Below, piece after piece: positions 17,636 to 25,881 of a stretch of DNA of 39,439 nt. This stretch comes from Thermotoga sp. (GTDB lineage Bacteria; Bipolaricaulota; Bipolaricaulia; Bipolaricaulales; Bipolaricaulaceae). Within the stretch, counting starts at the first letter, position 1, and every line of letters begins with the position of its first letter. Location of the stretch: the NCBI GenBank assembly GCA_020724765.1, contig DYGJ01000003.1, forward strand, positions 1 to 39,439, in the 5' to 3' direction. Both the position numbers and the translations under genes were made by a program. The notes beneath the pieces were generated by a model. It searched no databases and was not told the origin of the DNA. It was given only the letters and a program-made list of their open reading frames with translations.

Positions 17636-18022
17636 ATGAGATTACTGACACGGGTTGTTGCTGGCGGTGGAGTAGCGGCGTTCTTCTTCTTTTCCTGGGT
17701 TATCATGATGCTCTGGAACAGCATCGTCGTGGGGCATCTCGGCCTAGCGGTTCCTCTGTCGTACCTGCAGACGTGCGGGCTGTGGTTCATGATCATTCTC
17801 CTCTTCGCCTGGACCGGGATCGGCGTGCGGTGGCAGTTCCGCAAGGTGTGGTACCCCGAGCGTCGGAGCGAGGACTTCGGCCGCGACATCGAGCGGAAGA
17901 TCAAGAGCGGCTTCACCCGTTGGGTCGGCGCAGAGAAGGATATGGACTGGGACGAGCTCGGGGAGAAGATCGAGAAGAAGATCAAGTCACGCATCAAGGA
18001 CTGGCTCGCTGAGGAAGGCTGA
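17636..18022 (+). CDS. Small membrane protein with charged C-terminal tail
   Basis: ATG 17636 with SD AAGGAGGTGG; MRLLTRVVAGGGVAAFFFFSWVIMMLWN... two TM segments then a Lys/Glu-rich tail. Confidence 0.7.
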   Translation: MRLLTRVVAGGGVAAFFFFSWVIMMLWNSIVVGHLGLAVPLSYLQTCGLWFMIILLFAWTGIGVRWQFRKVWYPERRSEDFGRDIERKIKSGFTRWVGAEKDMDWDELGEKIEKKIKSRIKDWLAEEG

Positions 18023-18125
18023 TCGGGGTAGCGAACCAGGAGAACAACACTGCAGAAGGACAGCGGGACAGCTCCCGACTCCGCCCTTTCTTGCTTCCTC
18101 CGGGGCGCTCCCTCGGCGGGTGCTG

Positions 18126-19391
18126 CTACTCGTCGCGGCGAACGGTGAGGCGCGACCGTTCCTGAGCTACGACCCTAACCCGGTCGCCCTGGCGCACGGG
18201 GTCGCCCTCGGCGCGGGCCCGCCAGTACTCGCCCCTCACGAGCACCCAGCCTTCCGGATCGAGGTCGTCTTTGGCCACACCGGACAGGCCGACCATCGTC
18301 GTGAGAGATCGCGGCCTTCGGCGCTGGGCGAGAAGTCCCTTCGAGGCGATGAACAGGAAAAGCAGCGTCACCGTCCCCACCGTGGCGGCGACGGTGATCC
18401 ACGATAGCCGCAGCGGTGTTCCCTCGAGCTCGAACAACGAGAACGACCCGATGAGAAGGCTCACCACGCCGCCGGTGGTGAGGATCCCGTCGGTGGGGGT
18501 GAACACGTCCAGCACCATCAGCAGAACCCCGAACAGGATCAGGCCCATTCCGACGAAGCTGATGGGGAGGATCTGCAGGCCGAGCAGGGCGAGCAAGAGC
18601 GAGATCCCGCCTCCGACGAGGCCGATCCCGATCCCCGGGGTGAAGAACTCGTAGATCAGGCCGTACAGCCCGAGCATGAGGAGGATGTAGACAAGGTTCG
18701 GGTCGGCGAGGTAGGAGAACAGCCGGTCCTTGAACGTCATCCCGATTTCCCGCACGGGCAGGCCTGTGGTGTGCAAGACACGCCCGTCGGGGAGGGCGTA
18801 GCCATCGAGCGCGGCGAGGAGGGCGGAGAAGGAATCGGCGATGAGCTCGATCACGCCCAGGTCGAGGGCCTCGGTGGCCGTCAGCGTGGCAGATTCCCGC
18901 ACGGCCCGCTCCGCCCAGTCGGCGTTCCGGCCCCTCAATTCAGCGACAGAACGGATCCGCGCCACCGCGTCGTTCACCGCCTTCTGAACGATGGGATCGT
19001 CTTCCGTGGCCGACTCCCCGGTGATCGCCACCGGGTGAGCGGCGCCGGTGCTTGTGCCGCGGGCCATCGCCGCCAGGTCGGCGGAGATGAGGATGAACGT
19101 GCCGGCGGACGCGGCCCGCGCCCCTGGCGGCCCAATCCAAACTGCCACCGGGACCTCGGAGGCGAGGATCGACTCCATGATCTCCTTCATCGCCGTGTCG
19201 AGGCCGCCCGGGGTGTCGAGGACCAGCACGACAAGCGATGCGCCGACGCGGTTGGCTTCCGCCAGGCCGCGCACGACGTAGCTGCTCGTGGCCGGGTTCA
19301 CCGTCCCATCGAGGGACAGCCGCACCACCTCCCCTGCTGCGGACAGGAAGGCCATCAGCACAGCAACCGCCACGATCACAGACCGACGCAT
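18126..19391 (-). CDS. NfeD family membrane-bound ClpP-class serine protease
   Basis: Likely ATG 19391; signal peptide, VVLVLDTPGGLDTAMKEIMESILASEVPVAVWIGPPGARAASAGTFILISADLAAMARGTSTGAAHPV, then TM segments and a C-terminal NfeD domain. Confidence 0.92.
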   Translation of the reverse strand: MRRSVIVAVAVLMAFLSAAGEVVRLSLDGTVNPATSSYVVRGLAEANRVGASLVVLVLDTPGGLDTAMKEIMESILASEVPVAVWIGPPGARAASAGTFILISADLAAMARGTSTGAAHPVAITGESATEDDPIVQKAVNDAVARIRSVAELRGRNADWAERAVRESATLTATEALDLGVIELIADSFSALLAALDGYALPDGRVLHTTGLPVREIGMTFKDRLFSYLADPNLVYILLMLGLYGLIYEFFTPGIGIGLVGGGISLLLALLGLQILPISFVGMGLILFGVLLMVLDVFTPTDGILTTGGVVSLLIGSFSLFELEGTPLRLSWITVAATVGTVTLLFLFIASKGLLAQRRRPRSLTTMVGLSGVAKDDLDPEGWVLVRGEYWRARAEGDPVRQGDRVRVVAQERSRLTVRRDE

Positions 19392-19486
19392 CGCCTCCCA
19401 TTGTAACGACCCGGGGCGTTGCGATCTGCCCCTGCCCATCTGCGCGGAGCCCATCGAGAGGAATCTGGAGAACGGGGAACGTCCGC

Positions 19487-19492
19487 TATACT
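19487..19492 (+). promoter_or_regulatory. -10 element TATACT for the Mrp operon
   Basis: TATACT ends 7 nt before ATG 19500; no SD before this start. Confidence 0.45.
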
Positions 19493-19499
19493 TGCCCCG

Positions 19500-19979
19500 A
19501 TGAGGCGCTGGATCGGCGGGATCGTGGTCGGGGGGCTTCTGTGGGGGATGTGGGTCCTCCTCTGGCGGGGGGCCGCATGGCCGATCCTGGCGCTGGGGGG
19601 CCTGTTCCCGGTGGCCACCCTCGGGGCCACGAAGGCGGGCACCCTGCCGATGGACTTCCCCCTCTCGGCTTGGTTCCGCCTGGACCTGTGGCTGGCGTTC
19701 GCGGGCACGGTGTGTGCTCTCGTCGTCGCGGCCGTAGCCCGCACAGGGTGGGCGATCCTCACCGGCCGCGTTCGGTCCGGGATCATCGCCATTCCGATCC
19801 GCGTCCGGTCGGAGATGGGGCAGCTCCTCCTCTTGTGGGCGATCACGATCACGCCGGGGACGATTGCCCTGCTTGTGGAGGAGGACACGGCCTACGTGCA
19901 CTGCCTGCATCGACCCTCAGGCCCGTGCCTGTCGGGAACCACGCTCGTCGAGAACCTGCTCGTGAGGCTGTGGGGATGA
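19500..19979 (+). CDS. mrpE: Na+/H+ antiporter subunit E (MnhE/MrpE)
   Basis: GIIAIPIRVRSEMGQLLLLWAITITPGTIALLVEEDTAYVHCL; first gene in Mrp order E-F-G. Confidence 0.88.
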   Translation: MRRWIGGIVVGGLLWGMWVLLWRGAAWPILALGGLFPVATLGATKAGTLPMDFPLSAWFRLDLWLAFAGTVCALVVAAVARTGWAILTGRVRSGIIAIPIRVRSEMGQLLLLWAITITPGTIALLVEEDTAYVHCLHRPSGPCLSGTTLVENLLVRLWG

Positions 19980-20227
19980 GAACCGCTGTGTTGGTCGCCC
20001 TTGTCTTCACCGCGCTCCCCCCGCTAGGGAGGCTGTGGTTGGGGCCCACCCTGTGGGATCGTCTGACGGGCGCGGCGTCGCTCAACGTGCGGGTGACCCT
20101 CGCGTTGGCGGCGGAAGCCGCGTTCGCTGGGCACGGAATCCTCCTCGACGTGGCGCTCGCGTATGCCGTGCTGGGATTTCTGGGCACCGTCCTCGTCGCC
20201 CGGTTCGGGGAACGGGGGCAACGGTGA
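19976..20227 (+). CDS. mrpF: Na+/H+ antiporter subunit F (MrpF)
   Basis: 83 aa; GPTLWDRLTGAASLNVRVTLALAA...DVALAYAVLGFLGTVLVARF; start overlaps mrpE stop. Confidence 0.85.
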   Translation: MRTAVLVALVFTALPPLGRLWLGPTLWDRLTGAASLNVRVTLALAAEAAFAGHGILLDVALAYAVLGFLGTVLVARFGERGQR

Positions 20228-20508
20228 TTGGAACCGTCCTCCTTATCGCCGGGTTGGCCCTCCTGTTCCTGAGCGGCGTGGGGCTGCTGCGCTTTCGTGG
20301 GCCGTACGAGCGGCTCCAAGCCTCGGGGGTAGGCGACATCGGGGGAGCGGTTCTGTTCCTGGTGGGGTTGGTCGTGCGCTTGGGTTGGGAGGCGACCGGG
20401 GGGATACTCGTCGCCCTGACCGTGTTCTTCGTGTTTACGGGGCCTCTCTCGACCCACGCCATCGCCAAGGGCGCGTTCGTGCGCGGCGAGCGCCCCCACG
20501 AGGAGTAA
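20224..20508 (+). CDS. mrpG: Na+/H+ antiporter subunit G (MrpG)
   Basis: GTG start in GTGA overlap with mrpF stop; LLFLSGVGLLRFRGPYERLQASGVGDIGGAVLFLVGL. Confidence 0.88.
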   Translation: MIGTVLLIAGLALLFLSGVGLLRFRGPYERLQASGVGDIGGAVLFLVGLVVRLGWEATGGILVALTVFFVFTGPLSTHAIAKGAFVRGERPHEE

Positions 20509-20514
20509 GGCGGC

Positions 20515-21327
20515 ATGGGCGCAATCCTCTTCTCGGCGCTAACCCTGGCCCTTGCCGTGTTCGCCCTCACCCAGCGTCGGCTCTTGTGGGGGGTGATCGG
20601 GGTCGGCGCGCACTCGCTGGCGCTGGCCGGTGTGTACCTGTTCCTCGCCGCTCCCGACGTCGCCCTCACCCAAGCCGCGATCGGGTTCGGCCTCGTCACG
20701 TTCATCTACCTCCTCGCGTTGCGCCGCACGGGAAAGCTGACCGTGGTGGCCGTAGAGACGCCGCCCCTTCTCCACCAGGAGGGGCAGCGGGTGGCGGGGT
20801 TGGAGTGGGAGATCCTGTCCCGGTTCGGCCGACACCTCCACCAGGACGTCGAGGTGCTGTGGGTGACGCGAGCGGAGATCCCACGCCTCCTCCGCGCAGG
20901 TGAGGCCGACATCGGAGCGGGAGGGTTTCTCCCACGGTCGGAAGACAGAGTCCTTCTCTCCCGCCCCCTCGTGCCGACACGGATCGTCACCGTGCGCTGC
21001 GCCCCAGGACCCCTCGGGGCGGTGGCCGGAGACCGGGGTGAGGACCACCTCCCTGCTGACAGAGCGACGTACGAGGATCACAGGGAGCTGGCTTCCGCTC
21101 TCGGCGCGGGCGAGGTCGGCGGCGTGGTGGCCGATCTGCTCCACGTTCGGCAATGGATCCTCAGCGGCGAGGTTCAGCCCAGCAAGACCTCGGACCAGGA
21201 GGAAACTTCGTTCCGATTCGCAGTCGCCCCGGGTGAGGAGGACGTCCACCAGGCGCTGGACGCGTTCCTTGCCGAACTGGAGGCGAACGGGGAGCTGGCC
21301 CAACTGGTGCGGAGGTACGTCGGATGA
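20515..21327 (+). CDS. MbhD/DUF4040-domain antiporter subunit fused to an SBP_bac_3-like periplasmic ligand-binding domain
   Basis: Residues about 1-70 (RRLLWGVIGVGAHSLALAGVYLFLAAPDVALTQAAIGFGLVTFIYLLALRR) are MbhD-like; the remainder (GLEWEILSRFGRHLHQDVEVLWVTRAEIPRLLRAGEADIGAGGFLPRSEDRVLLSRPLVPTRIVTV...FRFAVAPGEEDVHQALDAFLAELEANGELAQLVRRYVG) looks like SBP family 3. Confidence 0.8.
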   Translation: MGAILFSALTLALAVFALTQRRLLWGVIGVGAHSLALAGVYLFLAAPDVALTQAAIGFGLVTFIYLLALRRTGKLTVVAVETPPLLHQEGQRVAGLEWEILSRFGRHLHQDVEVLWVTRAEIPRLLRAGEADIGAGGFLPRSEDRVLLSRPLVPTRIVTVRCAPGPLGAVAGDRGEDHLPADRATYEDHRELASALGAGEVGGVVADLLHVRQWILSGEVQPSKTSDQEETSFRFAVAPGEEDVHQALDAFLAELEANGELAQLVRRYVG

Positions 21328-21962
21328 GAGTCCTGGCCGCTCTCTCTCTGCTGGTGCTGATGGGTCTGCTTGCCCTCGGCGTGAGCGGGGTGTTCCCGCG
21401 GCCCGCGCTCCCGCCCATGGACGAGGTAGCCGCGGAGTGGGGCGCGAAGAACGTGGTCGCAGCGATCGTCCTTGGTGTCCGGCTGTGGGACACGTTGTTC
21501 GAGATCCTCGTCTACGCGATGACGATGGTCGGCGTAAAACTCGGGCTGCGCCTCCTGCGCTGGGAGCACGCGATTCCGCCGATCCGCGAGACCCCGCTCC
21601 TGCGGCGGTCGGCCGACCTCCTTCTCGGTCCCATCGTGGTGTTCGCCCTTTACGTGGCAGTGAGCGGGCACCTCGGTCCGGGCGGCGGGTTCCCAGCGGG
21701 GGCGATCCTGGGGACGGCGCTCCTGCTCCTGGCGTTGGCCAAGGGTGTAGAGCGGTTGAGCGCGGAGATCCACGAGCCCTCCCTGGAGTGGGCCGAGTAC
21801 GGGGCGATCGTGGCCATCCTCGCCGTGGCCGGGGGCCTGCTTCTCGTGGGCCGCCGCGGGAGCGGATACCTGATCGCAGCGAACGTCCTCATCGCTCTCG
21901 AGGTGGGAATCGGCGCCTGGGTGGTGCTTCACCGGTTCGCGAGTTCGCGGGGGGAGGTGTAA
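21324..21962 (+). CDS. mrpB: MbhE + MnhB/MrpB domain antiporter subunit
   Basis: NVVAAIVLGVRLWDTLFEILVYAMTMVGVKLGLR (MbhE-like) then LLGPIVVFALYVAVSGHLGPGGGFPAGAILGTALLLLAL (MnhB). Confidence 0.88.
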   Translation: MRVLAALSLLVLMGLLALGVSGVFPRPALPPMDEVAAEWGAKNVVAAIVLGVRLWDTLFEILVYAMTMVGVKLGLRLLRWEHAIPPIRETPLLRRSADLLLGPIVVFALYVAVSGHLGPGGGFPAGAILGTALLLLALAKGVERLSAEIHEPSLEWAEYGAIVAILAVAGGLLLVGRRGSGYLIAANVLIALEVGIGAWVVLHRFASSRGEV

Positions 21963-21963
21963 C

Positions 21964-22323
21964 GTGGAAGGTTTGGCAGCGGTAGCGCTGGCGATCGCCT
22001 TGGCGGGATTGGGGTTCTGGAACCTTATCGTGCGACGGAACCTCATTTGGAAGCTTCTCGGTCTGAATGTAGCCGCGAGCGGGGCGATTTTGTTCCTCGT
22101 CGCGCTCGCCCATCGGCCGGGAGCGCGGCCGCCGATCGTCGGCCTCGGGCCGGGCCCGTCCGCCGATCCGCTGCCCCACGCCCTGGTTCTGACCGCGATC
22201 GTGATCGATTTTGCGACGTTGGCGCTGGCCCTCGTGTACGTGATTTTTCTCACCGAACACCGCCACACCCAGGACGTCGAGCGACTGGAGCGCGACGAGG
22301 AGCGCGGGTGGCCGCAGCCCTAA
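21964..22323 (+). CDS. mrpC: Na+/H+ antiporter subunit C (MrpC, NuoK-like)
   Basis: NLIWKLLGLNVAASGAILFLVAL...DPLPHALVLTAIVIDFATLALALVYVIFL; GTG start. Confidence 0.88.
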   Translation: MEGLAAVALAIALAGLGFWNLIVRRNLIWKLLGLNVAASGAILFLVALAHRPGARPPIVGLGPGPSADPLPHALVLTAIVIDFATLALALVYVIFLTEHRHTQDVERLERDEERGWPQP

Positions 22324-23762
22324 GTGGTGTCCTCGCCTACCTCGGCCTGGGCGTTCTCGGGCTCATCGGGGCACCGCGAACGTTCTCCCTGCTCGCCCTG
22401 CTGGGAGGGACGGTTTCGTTCGCGTTGTGGACTCCCGGGTTCCCCGAGGTTCTCGTGGGAGGCCTTCCGTGGGGGGTCGCCCTCGCCGGCGACCCGTGGG
22501 CGGTGGGACTGTGGGCTCTGGCCCTTGTCCTCCACGCCACGCTGCTCATCCACGCCCGCGCCCGACGGGACGCGTTCCATCCCCTGACCACGGTGCTCAT
22601 CGGCACGTGCCTCGCGGGTTCCCTGTCCCGGGATCTGTTCAACCTCTACGTTCTGATGGACCTCTCCTCGCTCCTCGCCCTCGTCCTCATCGCCTCTGGC
22701 CGCCGCGTGCGCGCGGTGTGGGCCGGACTCCAGTACCTCGTCTTGACCGAGGTCGGGCTGACCCTGTACCTGTTCGGCCTTGGCCTCGTCTACGCCCGGC
22801 TGGGGACGCTCTCCGTGTCCGCGTTGGCGGGACAAGGGCCGAACCTCTCCGATCCTGCCCTTGCCGCAGGAGTGGGACTGCTCCTTGCGGGGACGGCAGT
22901 GAAGACGGGGGTGTTCCTCCTCGGCTTGTGGCTTCCCCAGGCCCACGGCCAAGCCCCGACCGAAGTGTCGGTGCTCCTGTCGGGGATCGTGGTCAAGATC
23001 GGGGTCGTGGCCCTGGCCAGGCTTTCCGAGGCGTTCCCGGTGGGGACGGTGCTTCTCCTTCTGGGAATCGTGACCGGGTTCGGCGGGCTTCTGTACGCCC
23101 TGTGGGAGAGGGATCTCAAGGTGTTCCTCGGGTTCCACACCGTGTCCCAACTCGGCTACATGCTGATGGGCCTCGGGCTCGGCGCGGGAACTGGAGCCCT
23201 CCTCTATGTGGTCGCCCACGGGCTGTTCAAAGGGCTCCTGTTCCTCGCCGCAGGGGAGGCCGTGGAGCGGGTCGGCAGGCGCGAAATCACGAGCTTGGCC
23301 GGGCAGCTCTCCCTCCCCGTGGCCGTGGGACTGGGCGTGGGAGCGTGCGCGATCGCCGGACTTCCACCCCTGGCCGGGTTCGCCGCAAAGGGGCTTCTCG
23401 CTCAGGGCGCGCCCGCGTGGGCCAAGGCGCTCTTCTACGCGCTCGGCCTCGGTACCGCGGCATCGTTCTCCAAGCTCATCCCCCTGTTTCGGCCGAAGGA
23501 GGGAGGTCTGGTCGGCGGACTCCCGGTCCTCGCCGCAGCCGTGCTGGGCCTCGGACTCGGAGGAACGGTTCTCGTCTCCGGGCTTCTCAACCTACGCGCG
23601 TGGGGCGAGGCGTTCCTGATCGTGGCGGCTGGGTATGGCACGTACCTCGGGCTGCGGCGGATCCATCCCCGCCTCCCCCGGTGGGGCTTCGACTGGGCCG
23701 TGGTGAGCCTGCTCGTGGGAGCGGTGGGGGTCGCGGGCCTGGTCACGCTAGGTTGGTTGTAG
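22308..23762 (+). CDS. mrpD: Proton-conducting membrane transporter (MrpD, NuoM/N-like), copy 1
   Basis: GTG 22308 overlapping the mrpC end; SRDLFNLYVLMDLSSLLALVLIA, GLWLPQAHGQAPTEVSVLLSGIVVKIGVVALAR, VFLGFHTVSQLGYMLMG. Confidence 0.9.
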   Translation: MAAALSGVLAYLGLGVLGLIGAPRTFSLLALLGGTVSFALWTPGFPEVLVGGLPWGVALAGDPWAVGLWALALVLHATLLIHARARRDAFHPLTTVLIGTCLAGSLSRDLFNLYVLMDLSSLLALVLIASGRRVRAVWAGLQYLVLTEVGLTLYLFGLGLVYARLGTLSVSALAGQGPNLSDPALAAGVGLLLAGTAVKTGVFLLGLWLPQAHGQAPTEVSVLLSGIVVKIGVVALARLSEAFPVGTVLLLLGIVTGFGGLLYALWERDLKVFLGFHTVSQLGYMLMGLGLGAGTGALLYVVAHGLFKGLLFLAAGEAVERVGRREITSLAGQLSLPVAVGLGVGACAIAGLPPLAGFAAKGLLAQGAPAWAKALFYALGLGTAASFSKLIPLFRPKEGGLVGGLPVLAAAVLGLGLGGTVLVSGLLNLRAWGEAFLIVAAGYGTYLGLRRIHPRLPRWGFDWAVVSLLVGAVGVAGLVTLGWL

Positions 23763-23795
23763 GGCGATGGGATTCCACACGCAGAAGGGGATCTC

Positions 23796-25259
23796 GTGAC
23801 CGCGGCCCTGGCAGGGGTCCTCCTCTACCTCGCGCTGGGGGTTGCCGGAATCCTCGGCGCGGGGAGGCTGGCCGCGCTCCTCGCGATGATCGGAGCGTGG
23901 GTCTCGTTTCTGTTCTGGGCGCCGGGGTTCTCCGTCGAGGTGCTGGGAGGCTCCCCGTGGGGGATCCCCCTCGCCGGGGACACCCTCGCCGTCGCGTTCT
24001 GGGCGTTGGCCCCCCTCGTGCACGCCGCGGTATGGTGGCACGAGCGGCACCGTTCCACCACTTTTCACGGCCTGGTCACGCTGCTCGTGGGCACGTGCTT
24101 AGCCGCCGTCCTCTCCCGAGACCTGTTCAACCTGTACGTTCTGCTCGATCTCGGCTCCCTCCTCTCCGTGGTTCTCATCTCCTACGACCGGAAGCCGCGG
24201 GCCGCGTGGGCGGCGCTCCGCTACCTCCTCCTCTCCGCGTTGGGGATGCTCGTCTACCTTCTCGGAATCGGGCTCGTGTACGGCGAACTCGGTACCCTAT
24301 CCCTCGTCCGGATCGCAGAGATCGCTCCCAACCTCTCCCACCCCCCCCTCGCGGTGGGTGTGAGCCTCCTCATCATGGGGGCAGTCGTGAAAGCAGGCGT
24401 GTTCCTGTTCGGGTTGTGGCTGCCGCCCGCCCACGGCCACGCCCCGACCGGCGTATCCGTGATCCTGTCCTCGCTGGTGGTGAAGATGGGCGTGGTCGCA
24501 CTGGCCCGCCTCGCCGAGGCGTTTCCCATTGGGCTGATCCTCGCTGTTCTCGGCCTATTCACCGGTCTGGGAGGAATGATCTACGCTCTGTGGGAACCGG
24601 ACCTCAAGGTGTTCCTTGCGTTCTCGACCGTTTCGCAGCTCGGCTACATGTTGATCGGGTTCGGGGTGGGGGGCGCGGCGGCGTTCGGGGCGACGCTGTT
24701 CCTCATCGCCCACGGGCTGTACAAGGGCCTGTTGTTCTTGGCCGCCGGCGCGGCGATCGAGGAACGGGGTGAGCGGACCTTCGACCAACTCGCGGGGAAC
24801 CTCTCGTGGGGAGTGGCCTTAGGGCTGGCGGTGGGGAGTTGGGCGATTGTCGGGCTTCCCCCGCTGGCCGGTTTCGCTGCCAAGGGTGCCCTGTCGGCAG
24901 GCCTTCCCCCTCTTGCCAAAGGGTTGATCGTGGCCCTCTCCGTGGGCACAGCGGCGGCGTTCTCCAAGGTCCTCCCGCTCCTGCGCTCCCGCGGCCCGAA
25001 ACGGGGCGCGGAAGCAGGGGTAGTGGGCCTTATCCTGGCACTGAGCGCGTTCGGCGCGTGGGGGTTCTTCTTCGTACCCACGGTGCGCAACCCGTGGGAG
25101 TGGGCGATCGGCGGGGCTACCCTCGTCGCGGGCTATGGGGTGCACCGCATCGTGCGGAGCGCGAGTCCGGTTCTGCCCCAGCTCAAGCTGGCCAACGGGA
25201 TGGTCGCCGTGCTGTTGGCAGCGGCTGCCTTGGCAGCGGGGTCTCTGTTTCTGGGGTAG
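23796..25259 (+). CDS. Proton-conducting membrane transporter (MrpD-like), copy 2
   Basis: 487 aa; strongly similar to the preceding ORF (SRDLFNLYVLLDLGSLLSVVLIS, GLWLPPAHGHAPTGVSVILSSLVVKMGVVALARL, VFLAFSTVSQLGYMLIG). Confidence 0.9.
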   Translation: MTAALAGVLLYLALGVAGILGAGRLAALLAMIGAWVSFLFWAPGFSVEVLGGSPWGIPLAGDTLAVAFWALAPLVHAAVWWHERHRSTTFHGLVTLLVGTCLAAVLSRDLFNLYVLLDLGSLLSVVLISYDRKPRAAWAALRYLLLSALGMLVYLLGIGLVYGELGTLSLVRIAEIAPNLSHPPLAVGVSLLIMGAVVKAGVFLFGLWLPPAHGHAPTGVSVILSSLVVKMGVVALARLAEAFPIGLILAVLGLFTGLGGMIYALWEPDLKVFLAFSTVSQLGYMLIGFGVGGAAAFGATLFLIAHGLYKGLLFLAAGAAIEERGERTFDQLAGNLSWGVALGLAVGSWAIVGLPPLAGFAAKGALSAGLPPLAKGLIVALSVGTAAAFSKVLPLLRSRGPKRGAEAGVVGLILALSAFGAWGFFFVPTVRNPWEWAIGGATLVAGYGVHRIVRSASPVLPQLKLANGMVAVLLAAAALAAGSLFLG

Positions 25260-25323
25260 AGCTTCGGCGGGGCTGTTTGGGCCATCGCAAGCGAGTCGCT
25301 ACAATCGACGGCAAGGAGGGAAC

Positions 25324-25479
25324 ATGTCAGAGGGGAAGATACGGGTGAAGGGCGAGTTCGCGGGGATGTTCTGGTTCGCGGGGTGGCTGTTCACGCTGGC
25401 GTTCACGAAGCTCCTGTGGTGGCAGGCGATCCTCGCGCTTGTGATCTGGCCGTACTACCTCGGAGTCCGTCTGCGGTAG
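25324..25479 (+). CDS. Small membrane protein (51 aa)
   Basis: Below the ORF-track cut-off in this form; AAGGAGGGAAC SD then MSEGKIRVKGEFAGMFWFAGWLFTLAFTKLLWWQAILALVIWPYYLGVRLR. Confidence 0.65.
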   Translation: MSEGKIRVKGEFAGMFWFAGWLFTLAFTKLLWWQAILALVIWPYYLGVRLR

Positions 25480-25493
25480 AGCTCCGGCGAGTA

Positions 25494-25534
25494 GAGAAAA
25501 GGAGACCCACGGGGACGCTTGCTGGCTCCCCGTG
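25494..25534 (-). terminator. Rho-independent terminator downstream of tRNA-Arg
   Basis: Minus-strand cacgggga-N11-tccccgtg hairpin (25508-25534) followed by TCTCCTTTTCTC. Confidence 0.55.
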
Positions 25535-25542
25535 TCGTGGTC

Positions 25543-25615
25543 TACGCCCGGCAGGATTTGAACCTGCGGCCTTTGGCTCCGGAGGCCAACGCTCTGTCCC
25601 CTGAGCTACGGGCGC
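25543..25615 (-). tRNA. tRNA-Arg (anticodon CCG)
   Basis: Minus: GCGCCCGTAGCTCAGGGGACAGAGCGTTGGCCTCCGGAGCCAAAGGCCGCAGGTTCAAATCCTGCCGGGCGTA; cloverleaf with anticodon loop CTCCGGA; no encoded CCA. Confidence 0.93.
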
Positions 25616-25620
25616 GTTAG

Positions 25621-25695
25621 GACAGCCACAAGTCTAAGGTCCACAAGTCGAAAGTCCAACTCGGTCTTGGACCTGCGACTTGGGACTCTCGACTG
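25621..25695. repeat. Short direct/inverted microrepeat tract between tRNA genes
   Basis: ccacaagtctaaggt|ccacaagtcgaaagt, then inverted aagtcgaaagtccaa-ctcggtc-ttggacctgcgactt (25645-25681) and gggactctcgact. Confidence 0.5.
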
Positions 25696-25705
25696 CCTTT
25701 TCCTG

Positions 25706-25797
25706 CGGAGGGAGTGGGATTCGAACCCACGGCTAAGGCTCAACACCCCAGCAACGGCTTAGCAAGCCGTCGTCTTCGGCCACTCGACCATCCCTCC
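25706..25797 (-). tRNA. tRNA-Ser (anticodon GCT)
   Basis: Minus: GGAGGGATGGTCGAGTGGCCGAAGACGACGGCTTGCTAAGCCGTTGCTGGGGTGTTGAGCCTTAGCCGTGGGTTCGAATCCCACTCCCTCCG; long variable arm, anticodon loop TTGCTAA. Confidence 0.95.
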
Positions 25798-25881
25798 AAC
25801 AAACCTCATTCTACGCCGGGCACGGACGGGGCGCCAAACAACCCTACAGAATCCCGCTCCGGAACCGGCTATCATCGGACT

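Noticed and set aside
22427-24772. 781-aa + strand ORF across both MrpD genes
   Set aside because: Out-of-frame translation of GC-rich coding sequence (Arg/Pro/Gly-rich); the real MrpD frames cover the same DNA.
25645-25681. Rho-independent terminator for tRNA-Ser
   Set aside because: Imperfect stem without a following U-run; better described as a microrepeat hairpin.
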